A stretch of DNA of 64,000 nucleotides, taken from the NCBI GenBank assembly GCA_963737445.1, contig CAVTSO010000009.1, positions 496,001 through 560,000 on the forward strand, in the 5' to 3' direction. The notes under the pieces were generated by a model. It worked only from the letters and a program-made list of their open reading frames with translations, searched no databases and was not told the origin of the DNA. The number at the start of each line of letters is the position of its first letter. Position 1 is the first letter of the stretch. Below are positions 18,739-27,178 of this stretch, piece by piece. Source of the stretch: JAICYJ01 sp963737445. GTDB lineage: Bacteria > Actinomycetota > Thermoleophilia > Gaiellales > JAICJC01. A program made the translations under genes and the position numbers.

Positions 18739-19755
18739 CTGACACATCGCCGGCGGATTCATCCCTTGCCTCGCACACTGGCCGCTCCGCTGGTCGTGCT
18801 GGCCCTGATCATCGCGGCCGCTCCGGCCGCCGGCGCCTCGACGGTCGGCTCTCAGCGGGCACAGGCCGCCGCCGTGATGCACCGCCTCGATCAGCTGCAG
18901 ACGCGCCGCGACGTGGCGGCCGCGCGCGAGGCGACGGCACGGGCACAGCTGGCGACCGCACGCGCTGCAGAGGCGACCACGGCGGCCGAGCTCGCGGCCA
19001 GCCGTCGCAGCCTGGACGCGGCCCAGTCGATGCTGGCGCAAGAGCTGGTGGCCACCTACAAGAACGGCGGCGGCGACCCGGTCGCCTACGTGCTGGCGGC
19101 CGGCTCGTTCTCTGATCTGCTGTCGCGCGTCGACGTGCTGCGCCGGGCGGATTCGGCCGGCAGCGACCTGATCACCCAGATCAGCGCCACCCAGCGGACG
19201 ATCCAGGACCAGGAGCAGGCGCAGCAGGCCGCGGTGCAGCAGGCGGCCACGGCGGCGCGGGAGGCGGCCACCGCCCGCACGCAGCTGGATACGGCGATCA
19301 CCCGCGCCCGGGCCGTGCTGGCGAGCGTCAACGCACACATCCAGACGCTGCTGGCCGGCGAGCGCAAGCGCCGCACGCAGCTTGCCGACGCCCACGGAGA
19401 CGGCGGCGGCACCATCAGCTCGACCGGCTCCGGCGGTTCCGGTGGCTCCGGCGGCGGCTCACAGCCACCGTCCAACGTGTTCTACGGCGACAGCACCTGG
19501 TATGGCCCCGGCTTTGCCGGGAACCGCACCGCCGACGGCGAGATCTTCAACCCGAACGCGCTCACCTGCGCCAGCCCGTGGCTGCCGTTCAACACCCAGC
19601 TGCGGGTGACCAACCTGGCCACCGGGCTGTCGGTGCAGGTGCGCGTGAACGACCGCGGCCCGTTCGGCCGCGGCGTGCTCGACCTGTCGGCCCATGCCGC
19701 CCAGATCGTGCAACTGTCCGGGTGGCAGCGGGTGCGGATCCAGATCCTGTCCTGA
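18739..19755 (+). CDS. Coiled-coil protein with C-terminal RlpA-like double-psi beta-barrel
   Basis: About 338 residues and secreted: a signal peptide ends near PAAGA. A long Ala/Gln/Arg coiled coil (about residues 35-215) resembles the PcsB/CwlO N-terminal regulator region. A Gly/Ser linker follows, then an RlpA-type domain with STWYGPGFAGNRTADGE, LPFNTQLRVTN and VRVNDRGPFGRG. It is likely a peptidoglycan-acting or -binding enzyme. The start is uncertain: the CTG at 18739 has GGGAG upstream, while the TTG at 18766 gives a cleaner signal peptide; no ATG is suitable. A TTGACA box at 18631-18636 may be its -35. Confidence 0.82.
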   Translation: MTHRRRIHPLPRTLAAPLVVLALIIAAAPAAGASTVGSQRAQAAAVMHRLDQLQTRRDVAAAREATARAQLATARAAEATTAAELAASRRSLDAAQSMLAQELVATYKNGGGDPVAYVLAAGSFSDLLSRVDVLRRADSAGSDLITQISATQRTIQDQEQAQQAAVQQAATAAREAATARTQLDTAITRARAVLASVNAHIQTLLAGERKRRTQLADAHGDGGGTISSTGSGGSGGSGGGSQPPSNVFYGDSTWYGPGFAGNRTADGEIFNPNALTCASPWLPFNTQLRVTNLATGLSVQVRVNDRGPFGRGVLDLSAHAAQIVQLSGWQRVRIQILS

Positions 19756-19772
19756 GCCCTAGATGGTTGACT

Positions 19773-19819
19773 CCACGGGATCCGTGGCTATGGGCGCAGG
19801 ACGAGTCGTTCTAGACGAC
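19773..19819. terminator. Two short dyads between convergent genes
   Basis: CCACG-5nt-CGTGG (19773-19787) and GTCGT-5nt-ACGAC (19805-19819) lie between the convergent RlpA-like and EF-G-like genes. They are weak terminator candidates without T-tracts. Confidence 0.3.
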
Positions 19820-19924
19820 GGGATCGACCGCAGGGCCGGCTGGATGAAGTCTGTTCAGGGCGATCGTGGCGTCTGGGGCGGCTCGGACCAGCTCCAGAGC
19901 CATGCAGCTCGTGGAATCAATCAT

Positions 19925-21979
19925 CTAGGCCTTGACCATCTCCCTGTCGCGCTGAGCCGCCGCGATCACGCCCTGGGCGGCGTGCGCCGGCACCTCGTCG
20001 TAGCGCAGCAGCTGCATGGTGTAGTCGCCGCGACCGCCCGTCATCGAGGTCAGGTCGGGCGCGTAGCCGAGCACCTCGGCCATCGGCACCTCGACGTGGA
20101 TGACCGTCGTTCCCGGGCCGGGGTCCATCCCCAGCACGCGGCCGCGGCGGCTGCTCATGTCGCCCATCACGTCGCCCACGTTCTCCTCCGGGACGGCGAT
20201 GTCGAGCCGCATGATCGGCTCCAGCAGCACCGGATCGGCTGACGCCACCGCCTGCTTGAACGCCATCGAGCCCGCGATCTTGAACGCCATCTCCGACGAG
20301 TCGACGTTGTGGTAGGAGCCGTCCACGAGCCGCACCCGGACGCCGACGACGGGTGCGCCCACCAGCTCGCCCTTGCGCATCGCCTCCTGGATGCCCTTGT
20401 CGACGGCCGGGCGGAATCCCTGCGGGATCACGCCGCCCACGATCTTGTCGATGAACTCGTAGCCCTCGTGCGCCTCCATCGGCTCGATCTCGATGTGGCA
20501 GTCGCCGAACTGGCCGCGGCCGCCGGTCTGCTTCTTGTGACGTCCATGGGCACGGGCCGGCTTGCGGATGGTCTCACGGTAGGGCACGCGCGGCGGCTTC
20601 AGGTCGACCTCCACCCCGAACCGCCGGTGCATGCGCTCCAGCACCGTCTCCACGTGCATCTGGGAGAGCCCGCCCACGATCATCTCGCCGGTCTCCTCGT
20701 CGCGGTGCACGTCCAGCGACGGGTCCTCCTCCTGCAGGCGCCGCAGCGAGGCGTGCACCTTGTCCTCGTCGCCCTTGCTGCGGGCCTCGATCGCGAACGC
20801 CACCACCGGCGCCGGCAGCGCGATCGGCTCCACGGCGGCCGGCTTGTCGACGTCGGCCAGCACGTCGCCGGTGTTGGTCTCCTTCAGCTTCGCGACCGCT
20901 CCGATCATGCCGGCGCCGAGCTCATCCGTGGGCGTGTGGTCCTTGCCCTGCAGCATCAGCAGCTGACCGACCCGCTCCTTGCCGTGCGTGCGGCTGTTGA
21001 CCAGCTGCGAGTCGCCCTTGAGCGTGCCGGCGTAGACCCGCATCAGGTTGATGCGCCCGCTGTATGGGTCGGCGATCGTCTTGAAGATGTAGGCGAGCGT
21101 GCTGGCGCCGCCGGTCTCGGGGACGTTGCGGGCGCGCGCCGGCGAGGGCAGGCCCTCCACGATCAGGTCGAGCAGCCCGTGCGAGCCGATGTTGCGGGTG
21201 GCGGCGCCGCAGCCGACCGGGAACACCTGGCCATCGGTGACCAGCTGCTTCAGCGCCACCGCCATCTCCTCGCGCGTGATCTCGCCGCCGTCCAGGTATC
21301 GCTCCATCAGCTCGTCGGAGGTCTCGGCGACGACGTCCATCAGCTTGTCGTGGTACTCGTCTGCCAGCGGCTTTAGGTCGTCGGGGATCGGGACCGACTC
21401 GTCGTGGCCGGTGGCGTCCTCGCCGTGCAGGTAGGCGACCATGTGCACCAGGTCGACCACGCCGCGGAAATCCTGTTCGGTGCCGATCGGGATCTCGACC
21501 GCCACGCACTTGTCGCTAAGCCGCTCGCGCAGCTGCTCGAGGGCCGCAAAGAAGTCGGCGCGCTCGCGATCGAGCAGGTTCACCAACACCAGCCGTGCGG
21601 TGCCGAGCTCGTCGCAGCGGCGCCACAGCCGCTCGGTGCCGACCTCGACGCCGAGCACGCCGGAGACGGTCATGATCGCGCCCTCGACGACGCGCAGCGC
21701 CGACAGCACGTCGGCCTGGAAGCTGGGCTCGCCTGGCGTATCGATCAGGTTGATCAGGCGCCCCTCCCACTCCAGGTGGGTGACCGACGCCGAGATGCTG
21801 ATGCCGCGCCTGCGCTCGTCCTCGTCGAAGTCGGAGACCGTGGACTGGTCGGCCACGCTGCCCAGCCGGTTGACGGTGCCGGACTCGTACAGCAGCGCCT
21901 CCACCAGCGACGTCTTGCCTGTGCCGCGGTGGCCGATCACCGCGACATTGCGGATAGTTCCGGGCTCCCTGTGAGGCAT
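19925..21979 (-). CDS. Elongation factor G-like GTPase paralogue
   Basis: 684 residues with the EF-G domain order. G1 is GHRGTGKTS, the switch region contains RRRGISIS, and G3 is DTPGEPSF. Domain II and the domain IV/V region (GRGQFGDCHIEIEP, GYAPDLTSMTGGRG) are present. The base-specificity motif NKxD reads NLLD (in VLVNLLDRERADF), so guanine recognition may be altered. Actinobacterial second EF-G copies (FusA2 type) are known to diverge and need not perform translocation. The canonical fusA is not in the window. It ends convergent to the RlpA-like gene and lies about 100 bp downstream of the sigma-factor gene. Confidence 0.9.
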   Translation of the reverse strand: MPHREPGTIRNVAVIGHRGTGKTSLVEALLYESGTVNRLGSVADQSTVSDFDEDERRRGISISASVTHLEWEGRLINLIDTPGEPSFQADVLSALRVVEGAIMTVSGVLGVEVGTERLWRRCDELGTARLVLVNLLDRERADFFAALEQLRERLSDKCVAVEIPIGTEQDFRGVVDLVHMVAYLHGEDATGHDESVPIPDDLKPLADEYHDKLMDVVAETSDELMERYLDGGEITREEMAVALKQLVTDGQVFPVGCGAATRNIGSHGLLDLIVEGLPSPARARNVPETGGASTLAYIFKTIADPYSGRINLMRVYAGTLKGDSQLVNSRTHGKERVGQLLMLQGKDHTPTDELGAGMIGAVAKLKETNTGDVLADVDKPAAVEPIALPAPVVAFAIEARSKGDEDKVHASLRRLQEEDPSLDVHRDEETGEMIVGGLSQMHVETVLERMHRRFGVEVDLKPPRVPYRETIRKPARAHGRHKKQTGGRGQFGDCHIEIEPMEAHEGYEFIDKIVGGVIPQGFRPAVDKGIQEAMRKGELVGAPVVGVRVRLVDGSYHNVDSSEMAFKIAGSMAFKQAVASADPVLLEPIMRLDIAVPEENVGDVMGDMSSRRGRVLGMDPGPGTTVIHVEVPMAEVLGYAPDLTSMTGGRGDYTMQLLRYDEVPAHAAQGVIAAAQRDREMVKA

Positions 21980-22080
21980 CTGCAGACCCTTTCGCGCGTG
22001 GTGAACAGGTGTGGGACGTTCACCTTACTCGCGGCACGAGCGAGGCGGCAAGGAACGCTCAGGGTCTGCCGGCGGCGTGG

Positions 22081-22872
22081 CTAGCGGTTGCGCTCGAGCG
22101 ACGCGCGCTCGAGACTACCCTGCAGCTTCGCCTTCAGGCGCAGGATCGCCTTGGTGTGCAGCTGCGACACCCGCGACTCGGTGACGCCGAGCACCTCGCC
22201 GATCTCGCGCAGCGTCAGCTCCTCGTAGTAGTAGAGCGTGATCACGGTGCGCTCCCGCTCGGGCAGCTTGGCGATGGCGAGGGCCAGCGCCTCGCGCACC
22301 TCGGTGCGCGTCATCTCCAGCGAGGGGTCGTCGGCGTTGGGATCCTGCAGCGTGTCGATCAGCGAGACGGTGTCGCCACCGGAGCTCGAGATCGTCCACA
22401 GCTCGTCCAGCGCGGCCACCGACGATCGCGAGATCTGGGTGAGGCTGTCCTGGAACTCTTCCTCGGTGATGCCCAGCGCCTTGGCGATCTCCTCGTCGGT
22501 GGGCGGCCGGTGGTAGCGGTTCTCGAGCTCGGCGATCGCGCGCTCGATCTCGCGGGCGCGGCTGCGCACCGAGCGCGGCACCCAGTCCATCGAGCGCAGC
22601 TCGTCGATGATGGCACCCTTGATGCGGCTGATCGCGTACGTCTCGAACTTGATGTCGCGGCCGGGGTCGTACCGCTCGATCGCGTTCATCAGGCCGAGCA
22701 GCCCGTAGGAGACCAGGTCGCCCTCCTCCACGTGCGCGGGCAGGCCGGTGCCGAGTCGGCCGGCCACGTACTTGACCAGCGGCGCGTAGGTCAGGATCAG
22801 GCGTTCGCGCAGATGCGGGTCAGGGCTCTGCTTGTACTGCAGCCAGATCTGGAGTGCGTCGTTGTCGCTCAT
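22081..22872 (-). CDS. RNA polymerase sigma factor of the FliA/WhiG family
   Basis: 263 residues. Region 2 includes LVSYGLLGLMNAIERYDP and FETYAISRIKGAIIDELR, region 3 includes RYHRPPTDEEIAKALGI, and region 4 includes LTLREIGEVLGVTESRVSQLHTKAI. This is the arrangement of FliA in flagellated bacteria and WhiG in Streptomyces. No flagellar or chemotaxis genes are present, so the regulon is unknown. The ATG overlaps the stop of the upstream xerC (ATGA). Xer recombinase and WhiG genes are also near each other in other Actinomycetota. Confidence 0.94.
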   Translation of the reverse strand: MSDNDALQIWLQYKQSPDPHLRERLILTYAPLVKYVAGRLGTGLPAHVEEGDLVSYGLLGLMNAIERYDPGRDIKFETYAISRIKGAIIDELRSMDWVPRSVRSRAREIERAIAELENRYHRPPTDEEIAKALGITEEEFQDSLTQISRSSVAALDELWTISSSGGDTVSLIDTLQDPNADDPSLEMTRTEVREALALAIAKLPERERTVITLYYYEELTLREIGEVLGVTESRVSQLHTKAILRLKAKLQGSLERASLERNR

Positions 22873-23756
22873 CGTGCCCTCGGGTGCGCGTGTGCGTGCG
22901 CCGTCTTAAGATGCCGCACGCTCACGTGGGTGTATACCTGGGTCGTGGCAACGGATGCGTGGCCAAGCATCTCCTGGATGCTGAGGAGATCGGCACCTCC
23001 CTCCAGAAGATGAGTGGCAAATGAGTGTCGAAGCGCGTGCGGTGAGCGCGATGCCAGGCCGTGGCGGGTGAGTGACCGCTCCAGCGTGCGGCGGACGTCG
23101 GAAGGCTGCAGCGGCCGTCCCCGCACGCTCAGGAACAGCCGGTCGGCCAGGCCACGGTCGAGCGCGGGACGACCGTGGGACAGGTAGCGGTCGAGCGCCT
23201 GCTCGGCCGCGCCGCCCAGCGGCACCATCCGCTGCTTGTCCCCCTTTCCGGTGACCCGGACCTGGCGACGGCCGCGGTCGACGTCGCGGACGCGCAGCGT
23301 GCAGGCCTCGGACGCACGCAGCCCGGAGCCGTAAAGCAGCTCCAGCAGCGCGCGGTCGCGAAGCCCGCGGGGATCGTCACCGGCGGGGGGATCGAGCAGC
23401 TGATCGAGCTCGGACGGCTTGAACGTGGCCGGCAGCGTGCGCCGCTGCTTGGGCCCCGGCACCACCGCGGCCGGGTCGCGCGGCACCAGATCGCGAGCGA
23501 ACAACCACGCGTAAGCTCCGCGCATCGCGGAGAGCTTGCGCGATGCAGTGGCGGGGGCGTAGCGGAGCGTGCCGAGGTAGGCGGCGTAGCGCCTCAGAAC
23601 GCCGGTGTCAGCGACCTCCAGCGGTACGCCCGCGGCCTGCATCCAGCGCTGCAGCTGCAGCAGATCCGTGCGGTAGCCGCGGAGCGTCGAGCCGGCCGCG
23701 CCGGAGGCGCGCAGATGGTCGAGGTAGGACTCGAGCTGCGGTGAGAGGTCTGCCAT
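22869..23756 (-). CDS. xerC: Tyrosine recombinase XerC
   Basis: 295 residues with the SAM-like N-terminal core-binding domain (SPQLESYLDHLRASGAAGS) and a complete catalytic domain. Arg is in GSGLRASEAC (about residue 147), Lys in VTGKGDKQRM, HALRHSFATHLL gives His-x-x-Arg, and LGHASVATTQVYTHV supplies His and the nucleophilic Tyr. It resolves chromosome dimers at dif with a second Xer protein. The XerC name follows synteny: in mycobacteria this gene lies just after dprA. The ATG at 23756 opens the SAM-like domain; the longer frame upstream is an artefact. The stop overlaps the sigma-factor start. Confidence 0.92.
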   Translation of the reverse strand: MADLSPQLESYLDHLRASGAAGSTLRGYRTDLLQLQRWMQAAGVPLEVADTGVLRRYAAYLGTLRYAPATASRKLSAMRGAYAWLFARDLVPRDPAAVVPGPKQRRTLPATFKPSELDQLLDPPAGDDPRGLRDRALLELLYGSGLRASEACTLRVRDVDRGRRQVRVTGKGDKQRMVPLGGAAEQALDRYLSHGRPALDRGLADRLFLSVRGRPLQPSDVRRTLERSLTRHGLASRSPHALRHSFATHLLEGGADLLSIQEMLGHASVATTQVYTHVSVRHLKTAHAHAHPRAR

Positions 23757-23827
23757 GGGTGACCGGGTGACGGATCCGGAGCGACGCGTCCTCTTTTCTG
23801 CTCCGGACAGGCGACTCCTTGCCACCA

Positions 23828-23986
23828 TCATCGCGCACGCAGGTCGCGTCGCGCCAGGTCGGCCATCCACAGCGCCAGCGCCAGCGCGGCCGCGGTGATC
23901 ACCCAGACGTGGTGACGCGCGGCCGCCAGCGACAGGCCCGCGAGGCCGAACGCCAGCACCGCGAACAGTATCCCGCGAGACTTCAC
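23828..23986 (-). CDS. Small two-helix membrane protein
   Basis: 52 residues from a GTG start: MKSRGILFAVLAFGLAGL, a first membrane helix, a short RHHV turn, then VITAAALALALWMADLA and a basic tail RRDLRAR. No family is recognised. It lies 71 bp upstream of xerC on the same strand. Confidence 0.5.
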   Translation of the reverse strand: MKSRGILFAVLAFGLAGLSLAAARHHVWVITAAALALALWMADLARRDLRAR

Positions 23987-24013
23987 GGCCTGAGCGTACC
24001 GGGGTATGCTCGG

Positions 24014-24376
24014 ATGGTCGATCGAACGGAGCGCCAGGTGCCTGACTGCCCGTCGTGTGCCCAACCTGTCGAGAGCCGCCACCGCTACTGCCCGTGGTGC
24101 GCCGCGCCGCTCCGCAGCAAGCTGGTCGAGTTCTTCGCGCCGCACCCGCTGATCGACGGTCGGGCGCGAGCGCTGCGGGTGTCACGGTACCTGGGCGGCG
24201 ATCCTGACCAGCGGCACACACGGCTCTCGATCTGGGACAGCGACCGGGCGATGTCGGCAATCTCGCTCGATCCCGGCGAAACCCGTCGGCTGAGCCGGTT
24301 TCTGACCGAAGGCGAGGGCGGCGGCCGCTCCGACGACGCCACCACGGAGACGATGCCGGCCGCGGCCGGCCAGTGA
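24014..24376 (+). CDS. Zinc-ribbon hypothetical protein
   Basis: 120 residues. The N-terminal zinc ribbon CPSCAQPVESRHRYCPWC (residues about 12-29) is followed by a compact domain with GGDPDQRHTRLSIWDSDRAMSA and an acidic, low-complexity tail. The function is not recognised. It is divergent from the small membrane protein gene and 10 bp from the next small membrane protein gene. Confidence 0.65.
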   Translation: MVDRTERQVPDCPSCAQPVESRHRYCPWCAAPLRSKLVEFFAPHPLIDGRARALRVSRYLGGDPDQRHTRLSIWDSDRAMSAISLDPGETRRLSRFLTEGEGGGRSDDATTETMPAAAGQ

Positions 24377-24386
24377 GCCGGGACTC

Positions 24387-24554
24387 GTGACCAACACCCT
24401 GCGCGTAGCGGCGGTCATCCTGGGCCTGGTGGCGGTACCGATGGTGGCGTTCGTGGCGGCCAAGTCCAACCCACACCACGGCGCGCCCCCGCCCGCACGG
24501 ATGGCGCCGGCGCCCAGCACCGCCCATCAGACGGCGCCGTCGGTAGCGATCTAG
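24387..24554 (+). CDS. Small membrane-anchored hypothetical protein
   Basis: 55 residues from GTG. A single hydrophobic helix (RVAAVILGLVAVPMVAFVAA) is followed by a Pro/Ala-rich extracytoplasmic tail with APPPARMAPAPS. It probably forms an operon with the zinc-ribbon gene 10 bp upstream. It ends overlapping the convergent GGDEF-like gene by 4 bp. Confidence 0.5.
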   Translation: MTNTLRVAAVILGLVAVPMVAFVAAKSNPHHGAPPPARMAPAPSTAHQTAPSVAI

Positions 24555-25330
24555 GCCGCGTCGGCGCGCTGCAAGCGGAGCAATTCCGCCTCGGCGGCGG
24601 CGTACAACAGCTCGGGATCCTCATCGCCGGCCTGGGCGACGCCGAACCGGGCCGAGGCCGCCAGCGGATGAGCGTCCACCAGCCGCTCGGCGATGCGCTC
24701 GGTCAGCGCCCGCCCGGACCGCGCGTCGGCGCCCGGCAGGATCAGCGCGAACCGGTCCTCGCCGACCCTGTAGACGCCGTCGATCGACCGCGTCCAGCGC
24801 TGCAGCACGGCGGCCACGGTACGACGCAGGCCGTCGCCCTGGACGCCGTCGAGATCGACCAGCACGAGGGTGAGCGGGCCACCGTCGCGCCCGCGCCGCG
24901 CGCACTCATGCGTGATCCGGCGCTCGTAGGCGCGACCGTTGCCGAGGCCGGTGAGCGCGTCATCCCAGACATGCTGGCGCGCGGGCGCCGGCGCCGAGGC
25001 ATGCGCCAGGTGGGCGGCGACGGCGCCCGCCAGCAGCGCCAGCGTCTCGGAATCGGCCGCGGTGAATGCCTGCGGCTGGTCGGCGTACACACGGAGGGTG
25101 CCGAGCGGCTTGCCGTCGTGGACGAGCGGCGCATCCAGCCGGTGAGCCGTGATGGCGCCGAGGACGTGGTCGTGCCCGTCGGCAGCCAGCTCGACGGCAG
25201 CCGCCTGCGCGCCGATGACCTCGAGCGCGAGCGCCGCCACGATCTGCATGATCGCGTCGGGCTCGGGCCGCGCTGCGGCGATCTCGGTCTGGGCCTGCAC
25301 GATGGCAAGCAGCTGCTGTTCCCTGTCCAC
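24551..25330 (-). CDS. GAF domain with degenerate GGDEF domain
   Basis: About 259 residues. A GAF-like sensor (about 10-140) is followed by a GGDEF-type domain with DALTGLGNGRAYE and VLVDLDGVQ. The active-site loop reads GEDRF instead of GGEEF, so cyclase activity is doubtful; such domains often bind GTP or act as regulators. No transmembrane segment is seen. The start is uncertain: the GTG at 25330 was chosen because the frame further upstream collides with another gene. A full-length active cyclase is present separately at 4.9-7.0 kb. Confidence 0.75.
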   Translation of the reverse strand: MDREQQLLAIVQAQTEIAAARPEPDAIMQIVAALALEVIGAQAAAVELAADGHDHVLGAITAHRLDAPLVHDGKPLGTLRVYADQPQAFTAADSETLALLAGAVAAHLAHASAPAPARQHVWDDALTGLGNGRAYERRITHECARRGRDGGPLTLVLVDLDGVQGDGLRRTVAAVLQRWTRSIDGVYRVGEDRFALILPGADARSGRALTERIAERLVDAHPLAASARFGVAQAGDEDPELLYAAAEAELLRLQRADAA

Positions 25331-25385
25331 GGGAGACAGATCGGCGTGCAGGCGTCCGAGCTTGAGCCGGCGCCGGCCTACGCCG

Positions 25386-25624
25386 TCAGGCGCCTGCCTC
25401 GGCCGGCGGCTGGTTCGCGGCGTCGATCCAGCTCTGCACCCAGCCCTGCACCGCACCCTCGTCCCACACATGACGGCCTCGAAAGTAGCCGACCGCCGGC
25501 GGGAACCCCGGCGCCGCCAGCATCTCCCCCACTGCGTGCGGCGCACCCCCAGCGATCGCGCCACCGCTTCTTGTCGACTAACCTCATCACCTCGGTCATG
25601 AACCGATCCTGCCACCGCGGCCAT
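25386..25624 (-). pseudogene. Small helix-turn-helix protein, one frameshift
   Basis: Read with one base added near 25,530-25,533, the frame gives about 80 residues: EAVARSLGVRRTQ (helix-turn-helix start), VGEMLAAPGFPPAVGYFRG, then HVWDEGAVQGWVQSWI. This layout matches the short MerR/AlpA-like DNA-binding proteins common in Actinomycetota, in which a recognition helix is followed by a Trp-bearing wing. The two halves lie in different frames as given. It sits between a divergent DUF1326 gene and the degenerate GGDEF gene. Whether the break is real cannot be told. Confidence 0.5.
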
Positions 25625-25695
25625 CGGCCGGAGGATCAGGAGCGGTGATATCCCGGTGAGATCCTGGTGTAGCCCAGGTGTGGGAGGATTGCACG

Positions 25696-26331
25696 GTGAC
25701 CGCCCAGACACAGGTGACCGCCACGCCCTGGAGCCTCAGCGGCAGCTACCTCGAGGCCTGCAACTGCGAAGCGATCTGCCCCTGCCGCAGGATCGACGGG
25801 AGTGGCGGCGGGCGATCGACGTACGGCGAGTGCACCGGCTCGCTGTCGTGGCGGATCGAGCAGGGGATGATCGGCGACATCGACGTGGGCGGCCTATGCG
25901 TGGTGATGGTGATCTGGTACAGCGATGACCAGCCGCGGTCGCCCTGGAACTGGGTGCTGCACCTGGACGAGCGGGCGGACGCAGACCAGCGGCGTGCGCT
26001 CGAGGACGTGTATACCGGCCGGTTGGGCGGCACCGCGCTCGAGCAGTTCCCGTGGGCGTTCAAGCCCAGCAACCTGCTCGAGGTGGTCTCGAGCCGGATC
26101 GAGATCGACCACACCCCCGGGCGCGGCTGGTTCCGGGCCGGGCGCGCCGTGACCGTGCGCGTCCGCGAGCCGTTCCAGTACCCGGGGGCGGTGTCGTGCG
26201 TGATCCCGGGCCACCACCAGGCCGGCCGCGAGGTGGTGGCCGAGCTGCTCGAGGCCGACGACGAGCATTTCCGGTTCAGCTTCTCGGGACGCTGCGGGTA
26301 CGAAGCGGCCTTCGCGTACGCCGGGCCGTGA
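25696..26331 (+). CDS. DUF1326 domain protein
   Basis: 211 residues with the family Cys cluster GSYLEACNCEAICPCRRI (about 17-34) and a later LGGTALEQFPWAFKPSNLLE region. The start is a GTG with GGGAGGA seven bases upstream. Unlike the copy at 13.5 kb it has no DUF2182 partner here. A metal-related role is a guess from the cysteines. Confidence 0.86.
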   Translation: MTAQTQVTATPWSLSGSYLEACNCEAICPCRRIDGSGGGRSTYGECTGSLSWRIEQGMIGDIDVGGLCVVMVIWYSDDQPRSPWNWVLHLDERADADQRRALEDVYTGRLGGTALEQFPWAFKPSNLLEVVSSRIEIDHTPGRGWFRAGRAVTVRVREPFQYPGAVSCVIPGHHQAGREVVAELLEADDEHFRFSFSGRCGYEAAFAYAGP

Positions 26332-26375
26332 CCGGCACCCCGTGCCGCTGCTGACCGCGGCCGTAGAATCGGCGG

Positions 26376-27170
26376 GTGGCTGACCTGATCGCACTGGCGC
26401 GCAGGATCATCGAACGGTTCCTCGTGGTCGAGCCGCTGGAGCGCGCGCTGGCGCTGGCGTCGAAGCTATTCATCGCGCTGATACCGACTACGATCCTGAC
26501 GTCCTCGGTGTTCGGCACCGACACCTCCTTCGGCGAAGCGCTGGTCGAGCGGTTCTCGCTGACCGGCGCCGGCGCAAGCGCCGTGCGCCAACTGTTCGCA
26601 TCGCCGGACCAGGTGCGCGGCGGCATCTCCGCGCTCGGGATCCTGATCCTGGCCTACGCGGTGCTGAGCATGGCCCAGGCGCTGCAGCGCATCTACGAAG
26701 ACGCGTGGGGGCTGACCCGGATCCGCGCAAGGGGAACGTTCCGAGCGCTGATCTGGATGTTCACCTTCGCGCTCTACTTCGCAGCCATCTCGCCGCTGCG
26801 CGCGCAGCTGCGGCAGGCCGACAGCCGCGCGCTGCGGATCTACCTGCCGCTGGTGCTGGGATCGGTGATCTGGGCCATCACGCCGTACATCCTGCTGGGC
26901 GGACGCGTCCAGAGCCGGCGGCTGTGGGCGACCGGCGTTCTCACCGCGGTGTCGCTGACCGTGTTCGCGGTGGTGTCACGGGTCTACATGCCGGCCGTCA
27001 TGTCGACCGACGCGCGCCGCTACGGGTTGATCGGGGCCGCCTTCGGGATCGTGTCCTGGCTGTTCGCGTCGGCGGTGGTGTTGATCGGGTCGGCCACAAC
27101 GGGAGCGGTGCTGGCCGGCGCCGACCAGGATCAGCCTGTCGCGGATGCGGCGCCGGCCGCGGCGGGGTGA
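26376..27170 (+). CDS. YihY/BrkB family integral membrane protein
   Basis: 264 residues with about six membrane helices. Typical features are LASKLFIALIPTTILTSSVFG near the N-terminus, ILILAYAVLSMAQALQRIYEDAWG, and a C-terminal helix with GIVSWLFASAVVLIGSATTG. The family's biochemical role is not settled. The start is a GTG 44 bp after the DUF1326 gene. The next gene is convergent. Confidence 0.85.
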   Translation: MADLIALARRIIERFLVVEPLERALALASKLFIALIPTTILTSSVFGTDTSFGEALVERFSLTGAGASAVRQLFASPDQVRGGISALGILILAYAVLSMAQALQRIYEDAWGLTRIRARGTFRALIWMFTFALYFAAISPLRAQLRQADSRALRIYLPLVLGSVIWAITPYILLGGRVQSRRLWATGVLTAVSLTVFAVVSRVYMPAVMSTDARRYGLIGAAFGIVSWLFASAVVLIGSATTGAVLAGADQDQPVADAAPAAAG

Positions 27171-27178
27171 TCCGGTTG

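Noticed and set aside
18560..18740. Possible c-di-AMP (ydaO-type) riboswitch before the RlpA-like gene
   Set aside because: The gene class fits, but the leader is short and the conserved ydaO core segments could not be found.
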